Shown here one piece after another: positions 45,155 through 54,385 of a stretch of DNA of 64,000 nucleotides; positions within the stretch are counted from its first letter, which is position 1, and each line of letters starts with the position of its first letter. Source of the DNA: Flavobacterium sp. SM15 (GTDB lineage Bacteria > Bacteroidota > Bacteroidia > Flavobacteriales > Flavobacteriaceae). The notes beneath the pieces are model-generated. The model saw nothing but the letters and a program-made list of their open reading frames with translations. It did not search any database and was not told the DNA's origin. The stretch lies in assembly GCF_022012335.1 (NCBI RefSeq), contig NZ_JAKLTO010000005.1, positions 216,402 through 280,401 on the forward strand, read 5' to 3'. The translations under genes and the position numbers were made by a program.

Positions 45155-45663
45155 TATTTTAGTGTTTTTATTGTCTCAATTAGTTTAGTATCATCTGCTT
45201 CAATAGCTCGGTATAAAGCAATTTTTCCTTTTTTGTCGATTACCATATAACGCGGAATCCAATCCAGATTAATTGATTTTCCGAAAATACCTTTCATTCC
45301 GTCGGTAGCCATATAATGTTCACCTTGTATTTCAAAACGCTCAATACTTTTTTTCCAAGCTTCCGGCGTTTTATCCATAGAGATGAAAAGATATGCAACA
45401 TCTGGGTTTTCTGCTTGCAATGCTTTTACTTTCGGCATTCCTTTGATGCAATCGGAACACCAGGAAGCCCAAACGTCCATAACAATGGTTTTTCCTTTGT
45501 ATTTTTTTAGAATCTCTTTGAAAGTGATCTGACTCCCGTCTGAAGCGAGCATAACGTTCTCAAGCGCTTCTTTTTTAAAACTGGTGTCTTCTTTTTTCTG
45601 AGTATAGGAATAGGTCACAAAAGCGGCAATTCCAAATACCAAAAACATTAAAATCTTTTTCAT
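45154..45663 (-). CDS. TlpA-like thioredoxin-fold protein
   Basis: 169 residues: N-terminal membrane anchor (about 3-20), thioredoxin fold with the redox motif WASWCSDC (CxxC), a cis-proline region GKSINLDWIPRYMVIDK near 130. Reduces or oxidises disulfides in the periplasm, with the BT_3928-like protein next door as a likely partner in electron flow. One-base overlap with tpiA. Confidence 0.85.
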   Translation of the reverse strand: MKKILMFLVFGIAAFVTYSYTQKKEDTSFKKEALENVMLASDGSQITFKEILKKYKGKTIVMDVWASWCSDCIKGMPKVKALQAENPDVAYLFISMDKTPEAWKKSIERFEIQGEHYMATDGMKGIFGKSINLDWIPRYMVIDKKGKIALYRAIEADDTKLIETIKTLK

Positions 45664-45673
45664 GTGTAGTTAA

Positions 45674-46771
45674 TTATAAGTTTACGTCCTCAATGTCGTT
45701 CCAATGTTTCTTATCAATAATCGTTCCTTTGTGAAGCACTACGATACTTGGGTTTCCTCTTTCGATAGTTTTAAGCGTTGTGGCGTCACAAAAATAATAA
45801 TCGAACGTGATTTTATGTTCCTTGCGGTATTTTGCAATGTCTTCAATTCCGGATGCAGTCATACCTAATACTTTATAGCCTTGAGCCTGAGCTTTTTTAG
45901 AGAAAGCTTCAAGTTTAGATAAACCTTCCGGATTAGCTTTGTTTAAATCATAGGAAATCAACATAACCACTTTTGGTGCGTTTAACATTTCCTGAGTAAA
46001 ATCCTGACCGTCTAATTCGATGGTGAAATCATGGATAGGAGGAACATAACCCTGAGAAATAAGTTTGTCTTCACGACGGACAAATTCTGCACCGGCTGGC
46101 AAACTCATTAAATCTTTTTCCCCGAAATTTTGCTCTTTTCCGTTTACTTTATAGACAAAATTCATCTCGTAAACCGAACGCGGAGCGCCTTCCGGGAATT
46201 CCATTCCTTTTTGGATGTTGGTTCCTATTTTATAAGCTCGGAAATCTTTCAAAGGCAAATGATTCAAAACCCAATAGCCCATGAAAAGACATAGCGAATA
46301 CGATATAAAAACCGTCAAAGCTGATGGCATCGGAGGTAATAACGAGTTGATATGCTTCTGATTAAAGAACAAGATCAGTATGAAAAACAACAAAACAACG
46401 TCTTTGTAAAACGATTGCCAAGGCGTTAATTTTAAAGCGTCTCCAAAACAACCACAATCGGTAACTTTATTAAAATAGGCCGAATAAAAAGTAAGGAACG
46501 TGAAAAATACGATCATTAGCAGTAAGCTCCACATCGTCCATTTTGGTTTGAAACCGATTAGTAAAGCTACGCCTAAAACCACTTCAAAAATTACTACAAA
46601 AAGAGCAATTGCCAAAGCATAAGGAACTAAAGCGGGAATGTTTAAAACGCTTTCCGAGAAATATTCTTCTAGTTTAAAAGAAAAACCTGTCGGGTCATTG
46701 AGTTTGATTAACCCGGAAATGATGAATAAAACACCAACTATTAAGCGTGATAAGTGTACTAAGTATTTCAT
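45674..46771 (-). CDS. BT_3928-like DoxX/MauE membrane redox protein
   Basis: 365 residues: four membrane helices in the first 170 residues of the DoxX/MauE type (LIVGVLFIISGLIKLNDPTGFS), a CGCFGDALKLTPWQSFYKD segment with Cys residues, and a C-terminal thioredoxin-like domain (about 255-365) that lacks a CxxC pair. This pattern is the BT_3928 family of Bacteroidetes. Probably passes reducing power to the TlpA-like partner, which is inference. Confidence 0.8.
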   Translation of the reverse strand: MKYLVHLSRLIVGVLFIISGLIKLNDPTGFSFKLEEYFSESVLNIPALVPYALAIALFVVIFEVVLGVALLIGFKPKWTMWSLLLMIVFFTFLTFYSAYFNKVTDCGCFGDALKLTPWQSFYKDVVLLFFILILFFNQKHINSLLPPMPSALTVFISYSLCLFMGYWVLNHLPLKDFRAYKIGTNIQKGMEFPEGAPRSVYEMNFVYKVNGKEQNFGEKDLMSLPAGAEFVRREDKLISQGYVPPIHDFTIELDGQDFTQEMLNAPKVVMLISYDLNKANPEGLSKLEAFSKKAQAQGYKVLGMTASGIEDIAKYRKEHKITFDYYFCDATTLKTIERGNPSIVVLHKGTIIDKKHWNDIEDVNL

Positions 46772-46772
46772 A

Positions 46773-47219
46773 TTATCTATTACTAATGTTTAACCAGTCG
46801 TTTTTGGTCATTTCAAATTTTATTTCTTTGGATCCGTGCATTCCGGTTTCTTTCCAGCCTGTTTTTCTGTAAAATTGTTCGGCTCTGGTATTGAATGCCG
46901 TTCCAAGCCAAACTTTTTCTTTGGGTTGCTCAAAATACCAAGTAAGCATTATTTCCTGAAGCTTTCGACCAATTCCTTTTTTTTCAAAATCAGGATGAAT
47001 GAATAAAGCCCAAATATTATCGTCTTGTAAATCGGCAATGGCAAATCCTACAATTCTGTTATCAATTTCGCAAACCCAGCCTTTGCCTCGTTCAAACATA
47101 AAAACTTCGCAATCTTTATCGGAAACCAGTGCAGGATCAGACAAAGTGTTTTCTTTTACCGAATTTCTAACGATTTGAATCTGAGGTATATCTGCTATTT
47201 GGGCTTCTCTGAAAATCAT
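46773..47219 (-). CDS. GNAT-family N-acetyltransferase
   Basis: 148 residues with GNAT motif A: HPDFEKKGIGRKLQEIML (pyrophosphate-binding loop, about 95-115), preceded by a beta strand IWALFIH. The substrate is unknown. One base separates it from the BT_3928-like gene; the placement within the tpiA operon may be incidental. Confidence 0.85.
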   Translation of the reverse strand: MIFREAQIADIPQIQIVRNSVKENTLSDPALVSDKDCEVFMFERGKGWVCEIDNRIVGFAIADLQDDNIWALFIHPDFEKKGIGRKLQEIMLTWYFEQPKEKVWLGTAFNTRAEQFYRKTGWKETGMHGSKEIKFEMTKNDWLNISNR

Positions 47220-47228
47220 TATTGATTG

Positions 47229-47771
47229 TTATTTTGTAAATCCCATCAGAATTAAAGCAAACACAGAATAATTAATCATATCCTGATAATTTGCATCAAT
47301 ACCTTCCGATACTAAGGTTTTTCCTTTGTTGTCTTCGATTTGTTTTACGCGTAAAAGCTTCTGCAAAATCAAATCCGTTAGGGAGCTTACACGCATATCG
47401 CGCCAGGCTTCACCGTAATCGTGGTTTTTAGCTTCCATTAAAGTTTTGGTAATCAGTACTTTTTCATCATAAAGACGAACTGCAGTTTCCCAATCCAAAT
47501 CCGGCTGGTCTACAACGCCTAAATCCAACTGAATCAATGCCATAATGCAGTAATTGATAATTCCGATGAATTCTGAAGTTTCATCTTCGTCTACTTTACG
47601 CACTTCGTTTTCCTGTAAACTTCTGATACGTTGTGCTTTAATGAAAATTTGGTCGGTTAGGGATGGAAGCCGTAAAATGCGCCATGCACTTCCGTAATCT
47701 TTCATTTTTTTGCTGTATAAATCGCGGCAGATGGCGATTACTTTATCAAATTCCTGTGAGGTGTTACTCAT
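47229..47771 (-). CDS. DUF1599 protein with internal duplication
   Basis: 180 residues made of two similar halves: KDYGSAWRILRLPSLTDQIF (about 19-38) with a following EFIGIINYCIMALIQ, and HDYGEAWRDMRVSSLTDLIL (about 113-132) with DMINYSVFALILMG. The DUF1599 / nucleotide-modification-associated fold is all-helical, related to MazG-type enzymes. First gene of the tpiA operon, behind a full promoter at 47799-47828. Confidence 0.82.
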   Translation of the reverse strand: MSNTSQEFDKVIAICRDLYSKKMKDYGSAWRILRLPSLTDQIFIKAQRIRSLQENEVRKVDEDETSEFIGIINYCIMALIQLDLGVVDQPDLDWETAVRLYDEKVLITKTLMEAKNHDYGEAWRDMRVSSLTDLILQKLLRVKQIEDNKGKTLVSEGIDANYQDMINYSVFALILMGFTK

Positions 47772-47798
47772 TTCTGTCTATCTTTGTTCTTGAATTTT

Positions 47799-47828
47799 CA
47801 AATGTAAAGAAATTCAAATGAAGTTCAA
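47799..47828 (-). promoter_or_regulatory. Promoter of the DUF1599-to-tpiA operon
   Basis: On the minus strand TTG (47826-47828), a 19-base spacer, and TACATTTG (47799-47806), matching the Bacteroidetes consensus; the ATG is 28 bases downstream. Confidence 0.7.
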
Positions 47829-47879
47829 AGTTTATGCTGCTTTGTAACATTTTATTAGCAATCTGAATTTTGTAAGACA

Positions 47880-48710
47880 ATGACAATCAATTGTAAAGGT
47901 AAACTTCTTGATTTAACATCGCCTAAAGTAATGGGGATTCTCAATGTTACTCCCGATTCGTTCTTTGACGGCGGAAAATATAAAACCGATTCGGATTTTT
48001 TAAATCAGACTGAGAAAATGCTAGGTGAGGGTGCTTCGATTATTGATCTCGGTGCTTATTCTTCCAGACCAAATGCGGCTTTTGTTTCCGAAGAAGAAGA
48101 AATTGCTAGATTAAAGCCAATTGTCACTTCATTGGTAAAAGAATTTCCGGAAATCATCCTTTCAATTGATACCTTTCGTGCCGAAGCTGCCAAAGTCGCT
48201 ATTGATAACGGTGCCGCAATTATTAATGATATTTCCGCAGGTTTACTGGACGATAAAATGCTGAAAACCATAGCCGATGCAAAAGTGCCTTACATCATGA
48301 TGCATATGCGCGGGACACCTCAAACCATGACTTCTTTAACGGATTATGAGGATATTGTAAAGGAGATGATTTTATATTTTTCTAAAAGAATTGCAGCTGC
48401 GAGAAGTTTAGGAATTAACGACCTCATTATTGATCCCGGATTTGGTTTTGCAAAGACTTTGGAGCAGAATTATGAAGTACTGCAAAAACTCGAATTGTTC
48501 CAAATGTTGGAATTGCCATTGCTTTCTGCAATATCCAGAAAATCAATGATTTATAAATTACTGGAAACCAGTGCACAGGAAGCACTCAACGGAACCACTT
48601 TTTTAAATACGGTTTCACTACTAAAAGGCGCAAAAATCCTTAGAGTTCATGATGTAAAAGAAGCTGTGGAATGTGTTCGTTTATATGAAAAAATGCATAA
48701 CCCTTATTAA
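47880..48710 (+). CDS. folP: Dihydropteroate synthase
   Basis: 276 residues; condenses p-aminobenzoate with dihydropterin pyrophosphate in folate synthesis. MGILNVTPDSFFDGGKY (signature 1), SIDTFRAEAAKVA, MMHMRGTPQTM and IIDPGFGFAKTLEQN are present, ending with ILRVHDVKEAVE. The start MTINCKGKLLDL is the first ATG. A lipoprotein gene follows two bases after the stop. Divergent from the DUF1599 operon. Confidence 0.95.
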   Translation: MTINCKGKLLDLTSPKVMGILNVTPDSFFDGGKYKTDSDFLNQTEKMLGEGASIIDLGAYSSRPNAAFVSEEEEIARLKPIVTSLVKEFPEIILSIDTFRAEAAKVAIDNGAAIINDISAGLLDDKMLKTIADAKVPYIMMHMRGTPQTMTSLTDYEDIVKEMILYFSKRIAAARSLGINDLIIDPGFGFAKTLEQNYEVLQKLELFQMLELPLLSAISRKSMIYKLLETSAQEALNGTTFLNTVSLLKGAKILRVHDVKEAVECVRLYEKMHNPY

Positions 48711-48711
48711 G

Positions 48712-49332
48712 ATGAAAAAACTGGTCGTTTTATTTTTAGCCGTTTTGGCTTTTTCCTGTGGAGAAAAAAAGAAAATCCTTTTGCCGAAAGCGAATGTTTC
48801 CGTGGTTAAAAATGTAGATGATATTTCAACAATCGATTTCTTTTTTACTACTGAAAATAACGATACGATTGCCAATGTGAGCAAAAATACCGTAATCTCA
48901 ACGACCAATTGGGTTTTTAATATTGACAAGCGATTACCTTTAAAAACGATTCTGCCGGATATAATCAAGCTTCAGGAAAAGAAACGTAAAAAACAGGAGG
49001 GAGCAGTTGCCAAAACCGCTAATTATTATTCTTATGCAGACAGTATCGGAAAAAACCTTGCCTTTTTCAGTTTTACCAACACGGTTTATAAGTTGCAAAA
49101 ACCATTGAAAGGTATTGTTGTTTATTTCGATAAAAGCAATAAAGTTTATGTAAACGATTCACTTGTGGAACGCGAAAATCTTCAGAAACAAATTGTTAAC
49201 CTGAATCAGGAATTAAAAGAGGTTCATTATTGTTTTGATAAAAACATGTTGTACAATGATTACATTTTAAATAAATTGTTTCTAAACACGATTGAGCACA
49301 AAATGACCGGAGTTACCGAATATGTTTACTGA
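48712..49332 (+). CDS. Putative lipoprotein downstream of folP
   Basis: From the ATG at 48712, two bases beyond the folP stop, the product is 206 residues and begins with a lipobox signal (MKKLVVLFLAVLAFSC). The longer frame beginning inside folP is rejected because it buries this signal. The mature part is basic, rich in K and N, without a recognised family. Coupled to folP by position; overlaps the rlmH 3' end by seven bases on the other strand. Confidence 0.65.
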   Translation: MKKLVVLFLAVLAFSCGEKKKILLPKANVSVVKNVDDISTIDFFFTTENNDTIANVSKNTVISTTNWVFNIDKRLPLKTILPDIIKLQEKKRKKQEGAVAKTANYYSYADSIGKNLAFFSFTNTVYKLQKPLKGIVVYFDKSNKVYVNDSLVERENLQKQIVNLNQELKEVHYCFDKNMLYNDYILNKLFLNTIEHKMTGVTEYVY

Positions 49333-49799
49333 TGATGATACGGTTCGTTTCGTAAAATCGTAAAACCTCTGTACAACTGTTCGATGAAAAACAAACGTAC
49401 CATTTGATGGGAGAACGTCATTAGGGAAAGCGATATTTTTCCTTGGGCTTTTTTGTATACTTCTTCACTGAATCCGTAAGGGCCGCCAATTACAAACACC
49501 AAAGTCTTTACTCCGGAATTCATTTTTTTCTGTAATTCTTCCGAAAAACCAACGCTGGAGAAGGATTTTCCGTTTTCATCCAATAAAATAAGCTGATCGG
49601 TAGGGGAGAGTTTGCTTAAAATCAATTCGCCTTCTTTTTCTTTTTGCTGATTTTCGGAAAGGTTCTTAACGTTTTTGATATCGGGAATGATCTCCAATTC
49701 AAATTTGATGTAAAACGACAAACGTTTGGTATAATCGTCAATCAGGGTTTGTAGGGATTTGTTGTCGGTCTTTCCGATGGCGAGCAGTTTGATATTCAT
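49326..49799 (-). CDS. rlmH: 23S rRNA pseudouridine-1915 N3-methyltransferase
   Basis: 157 residues from the ATG at 49799 (MNIKLLAIGKTDNKSL), the usual RlmH length; the seven-codon longer frame is rejected. SPOUT-type features: ILLDENGKSFSSVGFSEEL, FVIGGPYGFSEEVYKKA, SLMTFSHQMVRLFFIEQLYRGF split near the C-terminus, ending NEPYHH. It methylates the pseudouridine in helix 69 of 23S rRNA. Confidence 0.94.
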   Translation of the reverse strand: MNIKLLAIGKTDNKSLQTLIDDYTKRLSFYIKFELEIIPDIKNVKNLSENQQKEKEGELILSKLSPTDQLILLDENGKSFSSVGFSEELQKKMNSGVKTLVFVIGGPYGFSEEVYKKAQGKISLSLMTFSHQMVRLFFIEQLYRGFTILRNEPYHHQ

Positions 49800-49842
49800 T
49801 TGTTCAGCATTAAGGCACAAAGATAAGGCAACTTTTTAAGAC

Positions 49843-50457
49843 TTATCTTGATTCGATTATCGTTCTAAAAGTCAGATTGATCCTAGGTTTCGATACAGTT
49901 TTGGTAGGAGGAAGCCTGTGCAGCCAATGCGTTTGGGTTTCATCTTTCATTACCAAAAGGCTTCCGTGTTCTAAAAGTAATCCAACCGTTTCTTTGGTTT
50001 TTTTATGTTTGAAAGCGAATTTTCGTTCTGCACCAAAACTTAGCGAACCGATAGCGCCGTTTTTCTTTAAATCTTTTTCGGCATCGCTGTGCCAAGCCAT
50101 TCCTTCTTCGCCATTATGATATAAATTAAGAAGACACGAATTGAAAGTTTCACCGGTTTTGTTCTCGACTATTTCTTTTAATTCAAGAAGTTCTTTTGTC
50201 CAGGGTAGTGCTAGTTTGGTAGTATTCGAATAAGTGTAACTAAATTCTTTATCGCCGTACCAAGCTACTTTTCGTTTAGTGGTTATCAGTTTTCCGTAAA
50301 TGACGGCCTGATCATTATCCCATGCAATGGAATCCATCAGTATTTGATAGAAGCGGTTGGCTTGTTCTTGAGAAAACAGTTTACCGTAATAATTTACCGT
50401 TCCGTCTTTAGGAAGGTGATTTTTATTTTCCGGGTTTTCCTGATTGAACAAATCCAT
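49843..50457 (-). CDS. AlkB-like Fe(II)/2-oxoglutarate dioxygenase
   Basis: 204 residues with the AlkB pattern: LLNLYHNGEEGMAWHSDAEKD (HxD iron motif in WHSDAE), GSLSFGAERKFAFKHKK, LEHGSLLVMKDETQTHWLHRLP with the distal His, and RINLTFR with the 2-oxoglutarate arginine. Repairs alkylated bases by oxidative dealkylation; DNA or RNA as substrate is not decided by sequence. Monocistronic. Confidence 0.88.
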   Translation of the reverse strand: MDLFNQENPENKNHLPKDGTVNYYGKLFSQEQANRFYQILMDSIAWDNDQAVIYGKLITTKRKVAWYGDKEFSYTYSNTTKLALPWTKELLELKEIVENKTGETFNSCLLNLYHNGEEGMAWHSDAEKDLKKNGAIGSLSFGAERKFAFKHKKTKETVGLLLEHGSLLVMKDETQTHWLHRLPPTKTVSKPRINLTFRTIIESR

Positions 50458-50532
50458 TTTGTAATGGTATTATAACTGTTAATTCTCTATGTACTTCTGG
50501 GTGTTGGTAAACTTTTTGGCAAGATTTGGATC

Positions 50533-51216
50533 TTATAAATACTTCTTCTTTTTAAGAAATTCAGCCCATGTTTTATAGCCTAATTCATTGAGGTGTAGCC
50601 CATCAGTATTTGCATACTTTGTGTCAAGTTCGCCATTTGAATCTTTGAGCAATGAATTAATATCAATGTAAGTTGCGTTGTTTTTTTTAGCTGTTTTTTT
50701 AAGACTAGCATTTATTAAAGCTACGACTTCATTTTTATTGTAGGCATCGGGAAATACATTTTTTGAATTTTTGTTAGTAGGTAAAATGCTCTGAATGAAT
50801 ATTTTAGTTTTTGGAGACTGCTCTTTAATTTTAACGATTATTGCGGATATATTCTCAAGGATAACATCTGCAGGAATGTTTTGCGAGATATCATTGATTC
50901 CGATTTTAAGAAAGAGTTTATTTGGCTCACGTTCTGTTATTTCATTTAGACGTTTTAAAACTCCAAAAGTATTATCCCCCGCAATACCTCGATTGAGAAT
51001 GGTTTTGTCATGAAGAAGCTCTTGCCAGTTACCAAACTCTGTGATGCTGTTTCCTAAAAATATAATCTGATTTTTCTCTATTGGCTCACTCTTAAAAGTA
51101 ATCAATCGGTTTTGATGATGCTCTTTTGAATATTGAAGAGTGTCGTATTTTGTGCTTTGCGCTACTATTTGTAAACAGGAGCAATATATCAGCAAAAAGG
51201 ATAAGACTTTTTTCAT
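50533..51216 (-). CDS. Secreted SGNH/GDSL-type esterase
   Basis: 227 residues: signal peptide (VLSFLLIYCSCLQIVAQS), then block I IIFLGNSITEFGNW (catalytic Ser), block II with G in RGIAGDNTFG, block III KIGINDIS and block V DGLHLNELGY (Asp and His). Hydrolyses esters, for example of acetylated polysaccharide; substrate unknown. Confidence 0.85.
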   Translation of the reverse strand: MKKVLSFLLIYCSCLQIVAQSTKYDTLQYSKEHHQNRLITFKSEPIEKNQIIFLGNSITEFGNWQELLHDKTILNRGIAGDNTFGVLKRLNEITEREPNKLFLKIGINDISQNIPADVILENISAIIVKIKEQSPKTKIFIQSILPTNKNSKNVFPDAYNKNEVVALINASLKKTAKKNNATYIDINSLLKDSNGELDTKYANTDGLHLNELGYKTWAEFLKKKKYL

Positions 51217-51296
51217 CGATATCTAATTAAATTATTTTAAAGTTGTTTTTAAGCACTATTTGGTTTTTGAAACGTTTTTTCACAATAGATTATTTT

Positions 51297-51746
51297 TTAA
51301 GCGTCAGGAATTTCGGGCTCTACCAGCTTTTTTAATTTCTCAAGTGATTCCTGCCATCCAAGGTAACACATTGCTGCTGGAATAACAGAAGGTATATTTT
51401 CCTGAACTATTTTTATCTCGGTTCCGCATGAAACCTTTTTTAACCAAACTGAAGTTGTCATTTCTCCTGGTAAATTCGGATCATCAAATGTATCTGTATA
51501 TTTAATGAATTCATTTGGTTTAAGTTCAATATAGCTGCCTCCAAAAGAATGTCTGTTACCTGTGCTGAAGTTAATAAATGACATTTTAAAACTACCGCCG
51601 ATTTTTGGTTCCATATTATGAACTACACACAAAAAGCCGTAGGGAGGAAGCCAGGAGGCAATCGCATTTGGATCTAAAAATGCGCGATAAACTTTCTCGG
51701 GAGAAGTTGAGAACACTCGATGTAATGATACGCTATTGTCTGTCAT
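51297..51746 (-). CDS. SRPBCC (AHSA1-type) protein, first of three such genes in this end
   Basis: 149 residues from the ATG at 51746 (MTDNSVSLHRVFSTSPEKVY), which fits the family; the 25-codon longer frame is rejected. Contains ASWLPPYGFLC, GGSFKMSFINF and a C-terminal GWQESLEKLKKL helix. Probably a hydrophobic-ligand binder or stress protein; no specific role. Confidence 0.8.
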   Translation of the reverse strand: MTDNSVSLHRVFSTSPEKVYRAFLDPNAIASWLPPYGFLCVVHNMEPKIGGSFKMSFINFSTGNRHSFGGSYIELKPNEFIKYTDTFDDPNLPGEMTTSVWLKKVSCGTEIKIVQENIPSVIPAAMCYLGWQESLEKLKKLVEPEIPDA

Positions 51747-51906
51747 GGTATTTTTTCTTACTAATTTACAAAAAAATAAGCAGTATTTGGCTAAAATCAT
51801 GAAGGATGGTTTCAACCCCAAATGTCAATGATATCGCTATTTTGACTTTATGAAGTTAAAAAAAATGATTTGATCCGTTTATTAAAAACTGTAGTAACAG
51901 TTTGTT

Positions 51907-52539
51907 TTATTTCGAGGAAATAATTTTTTGAAGATCAACATGCAATGAAAGATAAAAACCTGCGATCTTATTTGGTTTACTTCCGTTAGCTTTATAAAAC
52001 GGAGTTAATCCATAATCAAACTTGCCTTCAATTTCAAGGAATTTCAACATTCTTTGGCCTAAACCTAATTCTAAACCTAAAGTAACTTTTTCAAAATCTG
52101 AAGTAACATTTTGACTGTTAAACGAAGCTTTGGTTAATACCGCGATTTTTGGACCTAAGATCATATAAAATCCTTTTCGATATTCAGAACCAAAATCGTA
52201 TTTAAAATTCGGGTTGAAATCAATGAAACTCAATTTGTATTGTTCTCCCAAACTTTTATTGGCATATCCTTTTTCAAAAGTTTTGGTATTTGCTGTTAAC
52301 TCTAATTTAAGTCCTATGTTTTGAGTAGCTTCGTATTCTAAATAACCCCCTAGGTTTGGTACAATAAACTGATCGTTTCCAGAATCAAAAAAAACATCAT
52401 TTGGTCCACCATTGGAACTTTGATCGTTAAAAAAATTTATTCCCAAAATAACGCCATAAGATAATTTTTGCGCCGTTGTAGAATTAAAATTTAATAAGAG
52501 GCTAAAAACAAAAAATAATTTTAAAATATTGGTTTTCAT
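51907..52539 (-). CDS. Outer-membrane beta-barrel (PorT-like) protein
   Basis: 210 residues: signal peptide (LKLFFVFSLLLNFNSTTAQ), alternating beta strands with GVILGINFFND, KLELTANTKTF and FYLSLHVDLQKI at the end, typical of small eight-strand barrels in Bacteroidetes. The function is not known. Ends with an AT-rich gap with no obvious terminator. Confidence 0.75.
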   Translation of the reverse strand: MKTNILKLFFVFSLLLNFNSTTAQKLSYGVILGINFFNDQSSNGGPNDVFFDSGNDQFIVPNLGGYLEYEATQNIGLKLELTANTKTFEKGYANKSLGEQYKLSFIDFNPNFKYDFGSEYRKGFYMILGPKIAVLTKASFNSQNVTSDFEKVTLGLELGLGQRMLKFLEIEGKFDYGLTPFYKANGSKPNKIAGFYLSLHVDLQKIISSK

Positions 52540-52646
52540 TGATTTTATTGTTCAAATTCTTTATGATTATTACTTTGATAGTAATTTGTCAGTTAAATGA
52601 ATTGTGGTTTTGGAATTGTTAAAACTTTTCGAGGTTTGCCATGAAA

Positions 52647-53072
52647 TTACTGATTTTGTTCAAATCCGTAGTGTATTGCTGCTTCAAGTACTTCGATATT
52701 TATATTTTTCAGTGTTTTGAACTTGATGCAATAGCCACTTACGCTAGCCTTACCAATTTTATCTCCATAGGTCTTGACTAAGTAGTTCTTATCATCGATA
52801 CCAAGAATATATACGGAAATTCCGGTAGTATTTGCACTGATGCCTATTTGATAAAATTCTCTGGTTTTTCCATCAGTATATTTTATGATCTGAAAGCCAT
52901 ACCCTATATTAGGATTAGAGACAATTTTATTTTCAGTGTTTTTACCATCTAAGAACCATAATTTACATTTCGGAAACAGTTGAAGGATACGTTGGTGCAA
53001 CACTTGCATATCGTTTCGCTTCGTTTCTGGTTGGCTTGTAATGTAATTTTTGATTTGTTCCTCTATGCTCAT
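52647..53072 (-). CDS. DUF1801-type protein
   Basis: 141 residues. The N-terminal helix SIEEQIKNYITSQPETKRNDMQVLHQRI and the pattern GYGFQIIKYTDGKTREFYQIGIS are typical of the DUF1801 (YdhG-like) family, short alpha/beta proteins of unknown function. Lies between a PorT-like gene and repeat copy 1. Confidence 0.7.
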   Translation of the reverse strand: MSIEEQIKNYITSQPETKRNDMQVLHQRILQLFPKCKLWFLDGKNTENKIVSNPNIGYGFQIIKYTDGKTREFYQIGISANTTGISVYILGIDDKNYLVKTYGDKIGKASVSGYCIKFKTLKNINIEVLEAAIHYGFEQNQ

Positions 53073-53174
53073 ATGAAATTTTCTGTTGTATCTTTTGGTT
53101 AAATGCTATCAACGACTCAAAAACCGATTTTTTCTTTCTTCTCTGTTTTAGAAAGTTGTTGATTATTGCAAATA

Positions 53175-53240
53175 TATTGGAAAGATTTGGAGTCAAAAGT
53201 CGAAAAAAACGGGAGATAAAATGCTAATTTCTTCAATTTA
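53175..53240 (+). repeat. Intergenic repeat, copy 1
   Basis: Plus strand shows AAAAGTCGAAAAAAACGGGA and GATAAAATGCTAATTTC, aligning with the family core (TTGAAAAAACAGGA, AGAAGTGC, TTTTCTCC); 5' of the DUF1801 gene. Confidence 0.45.
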
Positions 53241-53283
53241 CAATTGAGTATCCTCGACTAGCCTTTTTAAAAATAAGATTGCT

Positions 53284-54078
53284 TTACTTCATTTTTAAAT
53301 ACTCTAATGCCTCTGGACCTTTTAAAAGCGCTACACCGAAACCTATAAAAACAGCTATTAAAATGAAAATTAAATAGCCCAAGACCGTCAAACCTAAAAC
53401 ACCAAAGATTCGTAAGATGATTGATTTCAGGGGTTTGTCTTTGTAAAATTCTTTAAAAAAGAAAAGCAATATTACCGGGACAAGTAATACTGAAATTTGG
53501 GTAACGTTATAAAAGGAAACAGGTGAATGTCTGAAAAAGAACAATATCGGATACAAGAAAATAATGCTCATCAAAGTGTAAAATGCCAAAATGTAAGCAT
53601 TCATAACTACATGTTCGTAGTAGTTGTTTCCCCAGCTTCTAAAGGCAATTTTGGTTGTCAAAGCAAATAGCGGAATGTAAAGCAGCATTAATATTGAATT
53701 ATAACTGGACATAAAAGACAATATGTCGCTCATCAAATTTGAGTTGATGTGTTGCTGCGAAAAATATAAAGTCATCACTTCTTTCAGATTCAAAACTTTA
53801 AATGAAAGAAAAGTAGCGAGCCCGCTCAAGACAAAAACCAGCAATATAGGCTTGTAATGGTTGACTCTGTTGCCCTCAATATATTCCTTAGCTGTTTTGC
53901 CTGGGTTCCTAATAATTTTTTTTACGGAATATAAAAGTCCTTTATTAGTATGGAGTAGAGTGTATTGCAGTTCATCCAACAAATATTTTTTGTTGATTTT
54001 GGTATATTTTTTTTGTCCACAATTAACACAGAAGTTTCCTGTAATTATTTCAGTACAATTTTTGCAGTTTTCCGCCAT
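53284..54078 (-). CDS. DUF3667 membrane protein (copy 2)
   Basis: 264 residues: two CxxC pairs at the N-terminus (CKNCTEIITGNFCVNCGQKK), the family stretch YSVKKIIRNPGKTAKEYIEG and NRVNHYKPILLVF, then about five membrane helices. Paralog of 30523-31269. Likely in one transcript with the two small membrane proteins upstream (9-base gap to the nearer one). Confidence 0.78.
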   Translation of the reverse strand: MAENCKNCTEIITGNFCVNCGQKKYTKINKKYLLDELQYTLLHTNKGLLYSVKKIIRNPGKTAKEYIEGNRVNHYKPILLVFVLSGLATFLSFKVLNLKEVMTLYFSQQHINSNLMSDILSFMSSYNSILMLLYIPLFALTTKIAFRSWGNNYYEHVVMNAYILAFYTLMSIIFLYPILFFFRHSPVSFYNVTQISVLLVPVILLFFFKEFYKDKPLKSIILRIFGVLGLTVLGYLIFILIAVFIGFGVALLKGPEALEYLKMK

Positions 54079-54087
54079 TTACTAAAT

Positions 54088-54342
54088 TTAATTTCGTTTT
54101 TTTAATTCTTTATTCATTAAATTTAAGCTAATTAACAAAGGAATAAACGTTATCGGCATTATAAACAGAGGAATAAGTGTTGCAATCGAAAAGTTTTTAA
54201 ATCCTTTAGTTGTTAAGAGATAAATTAAAACAACTATAGCTAAAAAATACAGTAATGCAAAGCCAATCGAAGCTCCTTTTAATGAATTTCTCTTTTTTAT
54301 TAATTGTTCGTTTGTAAGGTTTTGGTAAGTATTTTGTTTCAT
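54088..54342 (-). CDS. Small two-span membrane protein, tandem copy 1
   Basis: 84 residues: N-terminal QNLTNEQLIKKRNSLK, then membrane helices at about 28-45 and 54-74. The start layout NLTxEQL and two spans are shared with the next gene, suggesting duplication. Family unknown. Codirectional, 9 bases before the DUF3667 gene. Confidence 0.6.
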   Translation of the reverse strand: MKQNTYQNLTNEQLIKKRNSLKGASIGFALLYFLAIVVLIYLLTTKGFKNFSIATLIPLFIMPITFIPLLISLNLMNKELKKRN

Positions 54343-54385
54343 TTAATTGTTGAATTATGAATCAAATTTAAGGTTATATTGTCGT

